Assembly: GCA_963973975.1 (NCBI GenBank)
Contig: CAXBCF010000009.1
Coordinates: 1-64,000, forward strand
Length of the DNA stretch: 64,000 nucleotides
Direction of reading: 5' to 3'
Source: UBA1494_A sp963973975
GTDB taxonomy: Bacteria; Bacteroidota; Bacteroidia; Flavobacteriales_E; Vicingaceae
This document shows, one piece after another, positions 35,731-43,368 of the stretch (the stretch's first letter is position 1; each line of letters begins with the position of its first letter). Below the pieces are notes generated by a model. It worked only from the letters and a program-made list of their open reading frames with translations. It searched no databases and was not told the DNA's origin. Position numbers and translations under genes: made by a program.

Positions 35731-36328
35731 GATTATTAGTTTTAGATTTTTGTTTTTCTACACTAGTTACTCCTCCTGAAATAATGAATCGCATCACTTC
35801 AGTGGATGAAGCATCGAGAGGTGTGACCATGTCTTTTGGAACGATTAAAACCTCTCCGCTAATTGCATATGAAAAAGGCAAATATACGGCTACTTTATCT
35901 TTAGAGATTCCCAACTCCTCTAGATCATTTTTAGTAACAAAGCCAATTCTTTCTGCATTCATGCTTCCAAGTTGCACAAGTACCGGTTGTTTGAATTGTT
36001 TCTTTTTCCCAACAAATGCATTCATCATGTCTTTCATTGAAGAGTAGATAATTTTAATTAGGGGAGTGTTTTCAATTAGTCTTTCAAAAGGCTTGAGATA
36101 ATTGAAAAAAAAGTGTGTCCCAATAAAACCAATGAAAGTAACAGCTGCGATTATAATTAAAATACCCAAACCTGGTATTTCAAATGGAACGATGCTGTCT
36201 AATTGGACGACTAAGTAAAAGATAATAAAAATAGTGACCGCAACCGGAACAGTATAAAAAAGACCTTGTAAAAAATACTTAATCAGACCTTTAATTAGAC
36301 TTTTATCCTTTAGCTTTTCCGATTTCAT
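35714..36328 (-). CDS. DUF502-family membrane protein
   Basis: The 204-aa protein has two membrane helices (about residues 20-45 and 55-80: TVPVAVTIFIIFYLVVQL and LGILIIIAAVTFIGFIGTHFF). A soluble region with PLIKIIYSSMKDMMNAF and the PFSYAISGEVLIVP segment follows, typical of DUF502. The function is unknown. It overlaps the upstream YjbR gene by 26 bp and the downstream coiled-coil gene by 17 bp. Confidence 0.87.
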   Translation of the reverse strand: MKSEKLKDKSLIKGLIKYFLQGLFYTVPVAVTIFIIFYLVVQLDSIVPFEIPGLGILIIIAAVTFIGFIGTHFFFNYLKPFERLIENTPLIKIIYSSMKDMMNAFVGKKKQFKQPVLVQLGSMNAERIGFVTKNDLEELGISKDKVAVYLPFSYAISGEVLIVPKDMVTPLDASSTEVMRFIISGGVTSVEKQKSKTNNHEKIT

Positions 36329-36662
36329 TTTTAATCTCCTTTGAAAGTTTTGAAAACACTAAGTTATAACTTTCATCAGTCATTTTTTTAATTAAATCAT
36401 CCTCGATGCTTCCGTCCATTTCAACGGTGTTCCAATGTCTTTTGTTCATGTGGTATCCAGGGTTAATTCCAGGAAAAGAAGCCCTCAATTCTATGGCATG
36501 ATCGGGGTCGCATTTAAGATTTATGCTTTCAAAGTAATCTACATCGCACAATGCAAATAGTTTACCACCTACCTTAAAAGTGAGTGTTTTTTCGTCAAAA
36601 GGAAAATCTTCGTAAGCTCCAGGTTTGGAAAGGCAGTAATTTCTAAATGCTATAAGGTTCAT
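36303..36662 (-). CDS. MmcQ/YjbR-family protein
   Basis: The 119-aa protein has the CyaY-like fold family pattern (YCLSKPGAYEDFPFDE near the N-terminus, GYHMNKRHWNTV in the middle). Members are described as double-wing DNA-binding-like proteins of unclear role. The frame extends upstream to an ATG at 36719, but the family's usual N-terminus starts at MNLIAFR (36662, or 36665). A TATTTTTG promoter-like element lies inside the extension, so the shorter form is chosen. It leads a four-gene overlapping run. Confidence 0.83.
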   Translation of the reverse strand: MNLIAFRNYCLSKPGAYEDFPFDEKTLTFKVGGKLFALCDVDYFESINLKCDPDHAIELRASFPGINPGYHMNKRHWNTVEMDGSIEDDLIKKMTDESYNLVFSKLSKEIKNEIGKAKG

Positions 36663-36746
36663 CATTAACTCTTCAAGCGAATAGTTACAAAAATAACTAA
36701 CATTTCGCAAGTCCCTCATATTATCGACTACTCTAAATGAAATCAG

Positions 36747-36754
36747 TATATTTG
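36747..36754 (+). promoter_or_regulatory. -7 promoter element (TATATTTG)
   Basis: It matches TAnnTTTG and lies 36 bp before the ATG of the lipoprotein gene at 36791. No -33 TTG at the expected distance. Confidence 0.4.
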
Positions 36755-36790
36755 GTTGAATTCAATAGTTTAATTTAAAAAACCAAATCA

Positions 36791-37384
36791 ATGTTAACTA
36801 AAAAAATAAGTGTAATCGCAATACTTGCAATCTTCTTGGCATCGTGTAGCATGGTAAAAAGTCCGCAATCTTCCAACTTTCAAAAAGTGAAATACAATGC
36901 GCATTTAAAGAAGGCCACTAATTCAAGTGATAAAAAGTTAGCAACAACAATTAATAGCTTTGATGAGGTTCAAGAAATGGAGTCCAATAGTCAAAAAGAC
37001 TTAGCCACTACAAAGCAAACAGCTATTAAAAGCCCTTTGTTAGCTTCTGTGCCTTTAGTTACCACGAAAAAAGAAGTTAGCAAAATTAATTCTCCAAGTA
37101 CTGATGAAGTAGTTTCAAATAAATTAAAAAAGAAAACAACTATCTTTAATGAAGTTACTGCTTTTCAGCCATTGAAAAAGGCGAATGAGTCGATCGTTAG
37201 CCTTAATGCAGCAGCAGCTGCAGAGGAAGGTGACGGAATAGGTGGACTGCTTTATCTTTTATTAGTAATTATTTTAGTACTAATTATACTTGGCTTAATT
37301 AGTGATATTGGTGGAGGAGCAATAGGAACCTTAATAGCTGTTTTATTGATTTTGTTAATTTTAAGGTTGTTGGGAGTGATTTAA
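36791..37384 (+). CDS. Small lipoprotein with hydrophobic C-terminus, unknown function
   Basis: The 197-aa protein has a lipobox (AILAIFLASC, Cys19), a polar Ser/Lys-rich middle and, after a Gly-rich turn (EEGDGIGG), two closely spaced hydrophobic segments (about residues 150-197) that could form a membrane hairpin. A protein anchored at both ends, by lipid and by hairpin, is unusual. I do not recognise the family. It is monocistronic, with its own promoter-like element and a strong terminator. Confidence 0.72.
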   Translation: MLTKKISVIAILAIFLASCSMVKSPQSSNFQKVKYNAHLKKATNSSDKKLATTINSFDEVQEMESNSQKDLATTKQTAIKSPLLASVPLVTTKKEVSKINSPSTDEVVSNKLKKKTTIFNEVTAFQPLKKANESIVSLNAAAAAEEGDGIGGLLYLLLVIILVLIILGLISDIGGGAIGTLIAVLLILLILRLLGVI

Positions 37385-37404
37385 TAATAAATTTTAATTC
37401 TTCA

Positions 37405-37435
37405 AAAATGGCGCTATTTAGCGCCATTTTTTTTT
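37405..37435 (+). terminator. Intrinsic terminator
   Basis: The stem ATGGCGCTA / TAGCGCCAT with a very short loop is followed by a run of nine or more T. It lies 20 bp after the stop of the lipoprotein gene. Confidence 0.88.
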
Positions 37436-37528
37436 GACTAACTTTTGCCTTTATTTAAGAATTAAGATTATGAATTACAATGATTTAGGATTTAACAACG
37501 TGACGATTTAATCAACTATAAACGCGCT

Positions 37529-37942
37529 TTAAGAATTCAATATAAACTCATCTGGTGTAAAAGCCGATATTTCACTGGTTTTAAAATCCTTTTTGTTTCT
37601 AGTGACAATGCATTCAATTTTTTCAATTGTTGAAGCACATAATATTTGAATCGAGTCTTCAAAGTCTTTATGATTTGAACGGAGGCCTTTTTTTAAGATA
37701 TCCACATCAACCGCAATTATTGTAAAATAATCAAGTAGATTAGACAATACTTCTCTAAGTTGTTTTTCCTCGAGGTGTTTTTTTAATATGTAATGAGTTG
37801 TAGCAATAGAATGAGAAGAAGTGAATAATTGTACTTCACTATTTTCTGCCTTTTGAAATAGCTCAATGGCATATTTGCTGAAAGGTTTACGATCTGCGAT
37901 AATATCGACAATAATGTTTGTATCGAGGAAAATATTCTTCAT
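37529..37942 (-). CDS. PIN-domain RNase toxin (VapC-like)
   Basis: The 137-aa protein starts with FLDTNIIVDIIADRKPF, giving the first acidic residue. Later acidic positions lie in KDFEDSIQ and near VTRNKKDF, forming the PIN four-acid site. VapC-like toxins cleave tRNA or rRNA. The start codon overlaps the antitoxin stop (ATGA), the standard arrangement of a type II toxin-antitoxin pair. Confidence 0.87.
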   Translation of the reverse strand: MKNIFLDTNIIVDIIADRKPFSKYAIELFQKAENSEVQLFTSSHSIATTHYILKKHLEEKQLREVLSNLLDYFTIIAVDVDILKKGLRSNHKDFEDSIQILCASTIEKIECIVTRNKKDFKTSEISAFTPDEFILNS

Positions 37943-38181
37943 AGATGTTTCTTTTCAAGAGCTTTGCGTAGTTCAGCTTTTTCATCGAAATCATCAGGAA
38001 GCGAAACGACCCCAACAATTTTTTTCAATTTGGGAGACAACTCATCAGTAGTATTATCTTGAGTAATTGTCGCTAAATAGGTTTCTATAATTTCAGAAAG
38101 ACTTCTACCTGTGTTTTTGGCATATAGCTTTGCTCTTTCTATTATAGATTTTTCTACTGTTAAGGTAAGTTTTGTTGTCAT
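37939..38181 (-). CDS. Antitoxin paired with the PIN toxin (DUF6364-like)
   Basis: The 80-aa protein has a ribbon-helix-helix-like N-terminus, MTTKLTLTVEKSIIERAKLYAKNTGRS in part, and a charged C-terminal tail (EKAELRKALEKKHL) likely to bind the toxin. The pattern is that of DUF6364 antitoxins. The frame extends 16 codons upstream, but the ATG at 38181 gives the usual N-terminus. It is the first gene of the pair. Confidence 0.8.
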   Translation of the reverse strand: MTTKLTLTVEKSIIERAKLYAKNTGRSLSEIIETYLATITQDNTTDELSPKLKKIVGVVSLPDDFDEKAELRKALEKKHL

Positions 38182-38245
38182 GACACGTATCCTTTTTTCA
38201 AAGGTACGTGTAGGAGTTGAAATTTGCAAATGGTTTGATTAGCAA

Positions 38246-38986
38246 CTAATCAATATTCCTCAACAAGGTTTCTAAATCTTCAGGAGTATCAATAGAAAAG
38301 GCCTCATCATCTGAAATAGCAGTTTTAATGCGGTAGCCATTTTCAATCCACCTTAGTTGTTCCAATCCTTCCGCCATTTCCAAGCGACTTTGTTTCAATG
38401 CACAAATTTCTTTGAGGGTTTCAATACGGTAAGCATACATGCCGATGTGTTTATAGAAATTAAATTCCTCCATCCAAGTTGCTTGCTCCTTTCCCCTTAG
38501 AAAGGGAATACATTGGCGACTGAAATAAATGGCAAAATCATCTTCGTCCATCAGCACTTTTGGTTTATTGGGATTCCATAAGTCTTTTGCATCGTCAATT
38601 AATTTTACCAAAGTGGCAATTTCTGTATTTTCTTGATGAAAGCAAGAGAGGATTAATTGAATTTGCTCAGGAGAAATATAAGGCTCATCTCCTTGAATGT
38701 TGACCACAATTTCAAATGGTTCATCGATATTTTCTAGTGCTTCTAAGCAACGATCCGTTCCACTTTGATGCTTGGACGACGTCATCACTACTTTTCCACC
38801 AAAGTCCTGCACAGCATCAAAAATTCGTTGATCGTCGGTGGCTACTAAAACTTCGTGAAGGCTGTTCGCCTTTTGAGCTTGCTCGTAAACACGCTGAATC
38901 ATCGGTTTGCCTAAAATGTCGACCAAAGGCTTGCCAGGAAAGCGAGTTGAATCAAATCGAGCGGGAATTATTCCAATTGAACGCAT
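38246..38986 (-). CDS. kdsB: 3-deoxy-manno-octulosonate cytidylyltransferase (CMP-Kdo synthetase)
   Basis: The 246-aa protein activates Kdo as CMP-Kdo for LPS core synthesis, which shows a Gram-negative envelope. The nucleotide-binding start IGIIPARFDSTRFPGKPL and the motifs VATDD, QGDEP and HIGMYAYR are characteristic. The in-frame extension to 39040 is rejected because MRSIGIIPARF is the family N-terminus. It diverges from dprA, with starts 43 bp apart. Confidence 0.94.
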   Translation of the reverse strand: MRSIGIIPARFDSTRFPGKPLVDILGKPMIQRVYEQAQKANSLHEVLVATDDQRIFDAVQDFGGKVVMTSSKHQSGTDRCLEALENIDEPFEIVVNIQGDEPYISPEQIQLILSCFHQENTEIATLVKLIDDAKDLWNPNKPKVLMDEDDFAIYFSRQCIPFLRGKEQATWMEEFNFYKHIGMYAYRIETLKEICALKQSRLEMAEGLEQLRWIENGYRIKTAISDDEAFSIDTPEDLETLLRNID

Positions 38987-39029
38987 GAATGAATACTTTT
39001 GACGAAAATAATTTATTCTTTTCACATTT

Positions 39030-40130
39030 GTGTCAAACACATTAAAATATCAGATTGCTTTATCCATGGTTTCCGGAATCGGCAACATTGGAGCGAAAAA
39101 ATTAATCGCTTATTGCGGAGGTGCAGAAGCTGTTTTTACGGAAAAGAAGCAGCATTTATTAAAAATTCCGGGCATTGGAAAAAAAGCGGTTGAACTTATT
39201 TTTGCTTCGGATACTTTGAAAGAAGCCGAAGAAGAGTTGCGCTTTATTGAGGAGAACAACATAAAAGCACACTTTTTTTTAGATGATTCATATCCCAGAA
39301 GACTTACTCACTGCGACGATGGACCGATTATTTTGTACACAAAAGGCAAAATGGATATGAATGCCGAAAAAATGATCAGCGTTGTAGGCACTAGAAATGC
39401 GACTGTAAAAGGGAAAGCATTTTGCGAAAGTTTGATTGAATCTTTGGTAGAGCACCAAGTTACCATTGTGAGCGGTTTGGCTTATGGAATTGATAGTGTA
39501 GCTCATAAAACGGCAAATAAAGTGGGTTTGCAAACAATCGGTGTTTTGGGGAGTGGCTTGAATGAAATTTACCCCAAATCAAACTATAATTTTGCACAAA
39601 AGATGCAAGAAAATGGAGGCATTGCGAGTGATTACAGAAGCAATACTAAACTTTTACCCATGCATTTTGCTGAGCGCAATCGAATTGTTGCCGGCATGGC
39701 AGATGCTGTGATTGTAATTGAATCATCTGATAAAGGAGGCTCTTTAATTACCGCTGATTTAGCCAATGGCTACAATCGAGATGTGTTTGCAGTTCCGGGA
39801 AGAGTAGACGACAGTCAATCGGTTGGTTGCAACCGATTGATAAAATCGCACAAGGCTGCCTTATTGGAATCTTACAAAGACTTGGAATACATCATGGGTT
39901 GGGAAAAGCAAAAACCAAGTAAGAAAACTTTTCAAAGTCAATTGTTTGTGGATTTAAGCGAAGAGGAAACACAGCTTATTGCCGCTTTTGGTGAACTGGA
40001 ACAAACCTCTTTAGACATTTTGAGCTTAAAAGCAAACCTGCCAATCAGCAAAACCACCACCTTGCTTTTGGAATTGGAATTCAAAGGATTAATCAAATCT
40101 TTACCTGGAAAGGTTTATCAGCGGGTTTGA
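39030..40130 (+). CDS. dprA: DNA-processing protein DprA (Smf)
   Basis: The 366-aa protein loads RecA on incoming single-stranded DNA during transformation. It has an N-terminal helical HhH region (SGIGNIGAKKLI and IPGIGKKAVELIF) and the Rossmann-like DprA domain (SVVGTRNAT, IVSGLAYGIDSVAHK, GVLGSGLNEIYP, FAERNRIVAGM). A C-terminal winged helix follows (about 300-366). The start is GTG at 39030; the next ATG (39066) would cut into the HhH region. Confidence 0.94.
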   Translation: MSNTLKYQIALSMVSGIGNIGAKKLIAYCGGAEAVFTEKKQHLLKIPGIGKKAVELIFASDTLKEAEEELRFIEENNIKAHFFLDDSYPRRLTHCDDGPIILYTKGKMDMNAEKMISVVGTRNATVKGKAFCESLIESLVEHQVTIVSGLAYGIDSVAHKTANKVGLQTIGVLGSGLNEIYPKSNYNFAQKMQENGGIASDYRSNTKLLPMHFAERNRIVAGMADAVIVIESSDKGGSLITADLANGYNRDVFAVPGRVDDSQSVGCNRLIKSHKAALLESYKDLEYIMGWEKQKPSKKTFQSQLFVDLSEEETQLIAAFGELEQTSLDILSLKANLPISKTTTLLLELEFKGLIKSLPGKVYQRV

Positions 40131-40199
40131 ATAGAAATTAGCGAAGCAGTAAATTTTCGCTATTTACAAGACCTAATTTAATGTAAAAATTAGCAAAAC

Positions 40200-40808
40200 A
40201 TGGAAAACAAATATGCCCCTCTTGAGGCCGATAGTATTTACCATGTCTACAATCAAGCTAATGGAGATGAGAGATTGTTACGAATTGGCGAGAATTATGC
40301 TTTTTTTCTAAGACAATATCAAAAATACATTCATCCATTTGCAGAAACATTTAGCTATTGTCTTATGCCAAACCATTTTCACTTTTTAATTCAAATAAAA
40401 AATGAGCAATCGCTAAAAGACCTGCCAGGTTTTCAAAACCTGACAGGTCTTGATAATAAAAAGCTATCAAACTTCATTTCAAAGCAGTTCAGCAATTTAT
40501 TTAACTCCAACACCAAGGCCTTCAACAAAATGTACCAAAGAAAAGGCTCCCTTTTTATGAAACCTTTTAAACGAAAAAAGATTGAAGATGAAGCTTACTT
40601 AAAAAAACTGATTCATTATATTCACTACAATCCTGTTGAAGCAGCTTTGGTTAAATTACCTGTAGATTGGAAGTATTCATCCTATAAAACCATTATTTCA
40701 TCCTATAAAACCTCAATAAAACGAAATGAAGTAATAGCACTTTTTGAAGATAAACAAAACTTTATTTATTGCCATAAAATAGCACTAACTATTAGTAGAA
40801 TTGATTAA
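40200..40808 (+). CDS. REP-associated tyrosine transposase (RAYT, Y1_Tnp family)
   Basis: The 202-aa HUH-type protein has the HUH motif NHFHFLI (about residue 57), the N-terminal YHVYNQ.NG typical of RAYTs and the C-terminal LPVDWKYSSYKT. The catalytic Tyr is probably in YLKKLIHYIHYNPV. A REP-type palindrome is embedded in frame (40417-40451), encoding DLPGFQNLTGL. RAYTs are usually single-copy domesticated enzymes that mobilise REP sequences. Next to it lies an hsdM relic, which suggests past rearrangement here. Confidence 0.87.
   Translation: MENKYAPLEADSIYHVYNQANGDERLLRIGENYAFFLRQYQKYIHPFAETFSYCLMPNHFHFLIQIKNEQSLKDLPGFQNLTGLDNKKLSNFISKQFSNLFNSNTKAFNKMYQRKGSLFMKPFKRKKIEDEAYLKKLIHYIHYNPVEAALVKLPVDWKYSSYKTIISSYKTSIKRNEVIALFEDKQNFIYCHKIALTISRID
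40417..40451. repeat. REP-type palindrome inside the RAYT gene
   Basis: Arms AAGACCTGCCAGGTTTT and AAAACCTGACAGGTCTT form a 35-bp palindrome with one mismatched pair around a single C. GACCTG.CAGGTTTT palindromes are a widespread repeat type in Bacteroidota genomes, from my own knowledge. It keeps the reading frame. Confidence 0.85.
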
Positions 40809-40851
40809 AAAATTACGAATCATTCACCAAAAATTTCATAAAAAACATATT

Positions 40852-40946
40852 ATGGCCCAATAAGCTTAATCTCAAAAGTTTGGAATTTTGCCAGTGTGCT
40901 CCGCGATGATGGAGTAAGCTATGGTGATTATCTGGAACAAATCACA
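40852..40946 (+). pseudogene. Relic of the N-terminus of a type I restriction-modification methyltransferase (hsdM)
   Basis: From 40863 one frame reads SLISKVWNFAS then VLRDDGVSYGDYLEQIT, the highly conserved start of HsdM N-terminal domains. An ATG GCC CAA (MAQ) at 40852-40860 lies just before it but is shifted by two bases, so the start is frameshifted. After EQIT the match ends and the frame runs into the 3' end of the serine hydrolase gene. Only about 30 codons remain. Confidence 0.75.
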
Positions 40947-40960
40947 TTATTCAATTCCCT

Positions 40961-42130
40961 CTACTCATTCAACCATTCACCTACTTCTAGGTAATCGAAA
41001 ATATCTTTTGGATAAACGGCTCCTTTTTCTGGATCGCGTTTGTGGCCAAGGCGCACAATAACCATGTTCCAAGCAGGATGGGCAAAAATGTATTGTCCTT
41101 GAATGCCTCTGGCATAATAAAACGCATTGCCTTTATACTTTCCCATCCACCATTGAAATCCGTAATAATCAATGGTTTTGCCATCTTCATCCGGCAGCAT
41201 TATAGGTTGAAGGGATTGTAAAAAATAGTCTTTTGAAATAAGTGCTTTGCCTTTCCATTTTCCAGAATCGAGTAGGAGCTGTCCAATTCGGGCAAAATCT
41301 CGAGGATTACTGTAAAAGCAACAATAGGACTTTTCTATTCCTTCGCTTTCATTTAAGGTCCACAATGCTTCTTCTGATGAACCCATTGGCTGCCAAAATT
41401 GCTCACTGAAATAATCCGCTAGCGTTTTTCCAGTGGCTTTTGCCAAAATAAATGAAAGTAAAAGCGTGTTGCCGCCTTGGTATTTCCAAACTGTACCTGC
41501 CGGATGCTTTATTGGTTTATTCACTGTCAAATCATATAAATCAGTGCCGTAATACGTTTTAGCCATATAGCCGAAAGGGTTTCCGTAGCTTTCGCCAAAA
41601 TCAATTCCTGAGCTCATTTGAAGCAGGTGCTCAATGGTAATTTCTGATTTTTCTCCATTGTTAAATTCAGGTAGAAAATCACCCACTTTTTGCTTGATGC
41701 TTTTAATTTTTCCTTCATGGATAGCAGCTCCTACGGCTAAAGAAGTAAGACTTTTTGCCATTGAAAACGAATTGGTCTTGCTCTTTTCAGAATACCCGTT
41801 CCAGTATTGCTCAAAAAGCAGCTTTTTATCTTTAATCACAACTAAACCAACCGTTTTCCAAGCTTCAATTTTTGATTTTAGGGCTTCGGGCAGCGACTTT
41901 GAGTTAAAATGGGGGCTTTTTTCCCATTCTTGAGAGCTAGAAATAGCTACTTTTCGGTTTTCGAATTTGGGAAAATCATCGATTGTAGGACCTGTTTTAC
42001 CAACTAAATAGGTACTTCTAACAGCCTTAATGACATGACCGTTGCCACTGATCCAAAGAATAAGGCTGATTATTCCCGCTGCAATAACGATGGAAACTAG
42101 AAAACGAAAAATAAAACGAATGATTTTCAT
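40961..42130 (-). CDS. Serine hydrolase of the class C beta-lactamase / DD-peptidase family
   Basis: The 389-aa protein has an N-terminal membrane anchor (about residues 5-30). The active-site SxxK is in FSMAKSLTSLAVG, the YxN-type position is in WKYQGGNTLLLSF and a late motif is ARGIQGQYIF. Members act as peptidases, esterases or beta-lactamases; the substrate cannot be predicted. The catalytic domain faces the periplasm. It is monocistronic, and its stop lies next to the hsdM relic. Confidence 0.88.
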   Translation of the reverse strand: MKIIRFIFRFLVSIVIAAGIISLILWISGNGHVIKAVRSTYLVGKTGPTIDDFPKFENRKVAISSSQEWEKSPHFNSKSLPEALKSKIEAWKTVGLVVIKDKKLLFEQYWNGYSEKSKTNSFSMAKSLTSLAVGAAIHEGKIKSIKQKVGDFLPEFNNGEKSEITIEHLLQMSSGIDFGESYGNPFGYMAKTYYGTDLYDLTVNKPIKHPAGTVWKYQGGNTLLLSFILAKATGKTLADYFSEQFWQPMGSSEEALWTLNESEGIEKSYCCFYSNPRDFARIGQLLLDSGKWKGKALISKDYFLQSLQPIMLPDEDGKTIDYYGFQWWMGKYKGNAFYYARGIQGQYIFAHPAWNMVIVRLGHKRDPEKGAVYPKDIFDYLEVGEWLNE

Positions 42131-42258
42131 GTGGTAGTTTTGCTAACGAAAATACAGAATTAGTTCAAAATACAACAAGTTGAAAATTGCTCTAAGAAGC
42201 AAAAGTCTAGCACATATTTCATTAATTAGCAAAAAAGTAGCAGGGTGGAAGGAAAATT

Positions 42259-43248
42259 TTAATCCAACTCAGCCAACATATTTTTTAAACCAGTAATCAC
42301 ATCCACTTCCACTGTGTCTATTCCTTTGAGTTCTCCTAAAAGGTAAGAAACCCAGTCGCCAAGGTGAATTAAGTAAAGTGCGCGCTCAATTGGCGATTTT
42401 CCTTTGGCCATTACCTCTGTGATGCTGTCGGCGTATTGGCTGATCACTTTTTTACTGTATGCTATTCGTTCTTGATTTCTGTAAAAATCGGCCTCTGTTC
42501 TAAAGATTAATACCGCAAAATTTTCATTTTTGTTTCTCCAACCTACCAATTCATTGTGGTTCATTTCAGGAATAACATGATGCCAGCAAAGCATTTTGGC
42601 ATTTTCGTTGACTTGCTGCCTAAACCGAACGCCAACTCCTTCAATGGATGCTTCACTGTATATAATTGGCAATTTCCCATGCAGTTTTTCACTGATTCGA
42701 GCTGCCTCTTTTTGAATGTTTGCTTCTTCTTGATTGATTAAGCTTATTGCAGCTTTTACATCATTGAGTGTGCTAGAAGCAATCAAGCCATATTTTTCAA
42801 AAACAAAAAACAACTGTGGAAAAGATAAACCGAAAGCAGCTCTTGGTGGCAAACCTCCGGGGATTTGAATAATATTTAGCCCTTCATTTGTTGCAAGCTT
42901 AGCAAATATTCCACCTGATGTGATAATGGCAATTTCAGCACCTTTTTCTTTGGCTTTCTCATACATGCTCAAAGTCTCTTCTGTATTTCCAGAATAGGAG
43001 CAGCAAATCACTAAAGTAGATTCATTAACAAATGAGGGAATGGAATAATCCTTATTAATCACAATTGGCTTTTTACAGTCTTGTGCAAGGATTTGACTGA
43101 TGATTGTTCCACCAATTCCGGAACCTCCTAATCCACAGATTAAGATGTTCTCAATTTGATTCGCAGCATTTTTGAAAGGAGTAGTAGTTCCTATTTTAAG
43201 TGCTTCCTCGAGGTGTGTAGTGAAGTCACTAATTAATTGCTTCATCAT
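42259..43248 (-). CDS. Bifunctional phosphoglucose/phosphomannose isomerase
   Basis: The 329-aa protein has an N-terminal SIS sugar-phosphate-binding domain (ICGLGGSGIGGTI; CCSYSGNTEETLSMY) and a C-terminal domain with MNHNELVGW, the pattern of archaeal and Bacteroidota dual-specificity isomerases. It would interconvert glucose-6-P or mannose-6-P and fructose-6-P. Two ATG codons (43248 and 43245) are possible starts. It diverges from lysS. Confidence 0.87.
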   Translation of the reverse strand: MMKQLISDFTTHLEEALKIGTTTPFKNAANQIENILICGLGGSGIGGTIISQILAQDCKKPIVINKDYSIPSFVNESTLVICCSYSGNTEETLSMYEKAKEKGAEIAIITSGGIFAKLATNEGLNIIQIPGGLPPRAAFGLSFPQLFFVFEKYGLIASSTLNDVKAAISLINQEEANIQKEAARISEKLHGKLPIIYSEASIEGVGVRFRQQVNENAKMLCWHHVIPEMNHNELVGWRNKNENFAVLIFRTEADFYRNQERIAYSKKVISQYADSITEVMAKGKSPIERALYLIHLGDWVSYLLGELKGIDTVEVDVITGLKNMLAELD

Positions 43249-43342
43249 AAGGTCAAAAATTTAGTTTGCAAATAAAAGAAAAATCTACTGAAATGGCTTT
43301 ATGCTCATACTAAGGATTCCTTAAAATTTGAAGGTGAAATCC

Positions 43343-43350
43343 TATCTTTG
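43343..43350 (+). promoter_or_regulatory. -7 promoter element for lysS (TATCTTTG)
   Basis: The TAnnTTTG match lies 18 bp before the lysS ATG at 43369. It overlaps the alternative TTG start, which argues that translation begins at the ATG. Confidence 0.5.
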
Positions 43351-43368
43351 CCCCCAAATTTTAGAACA

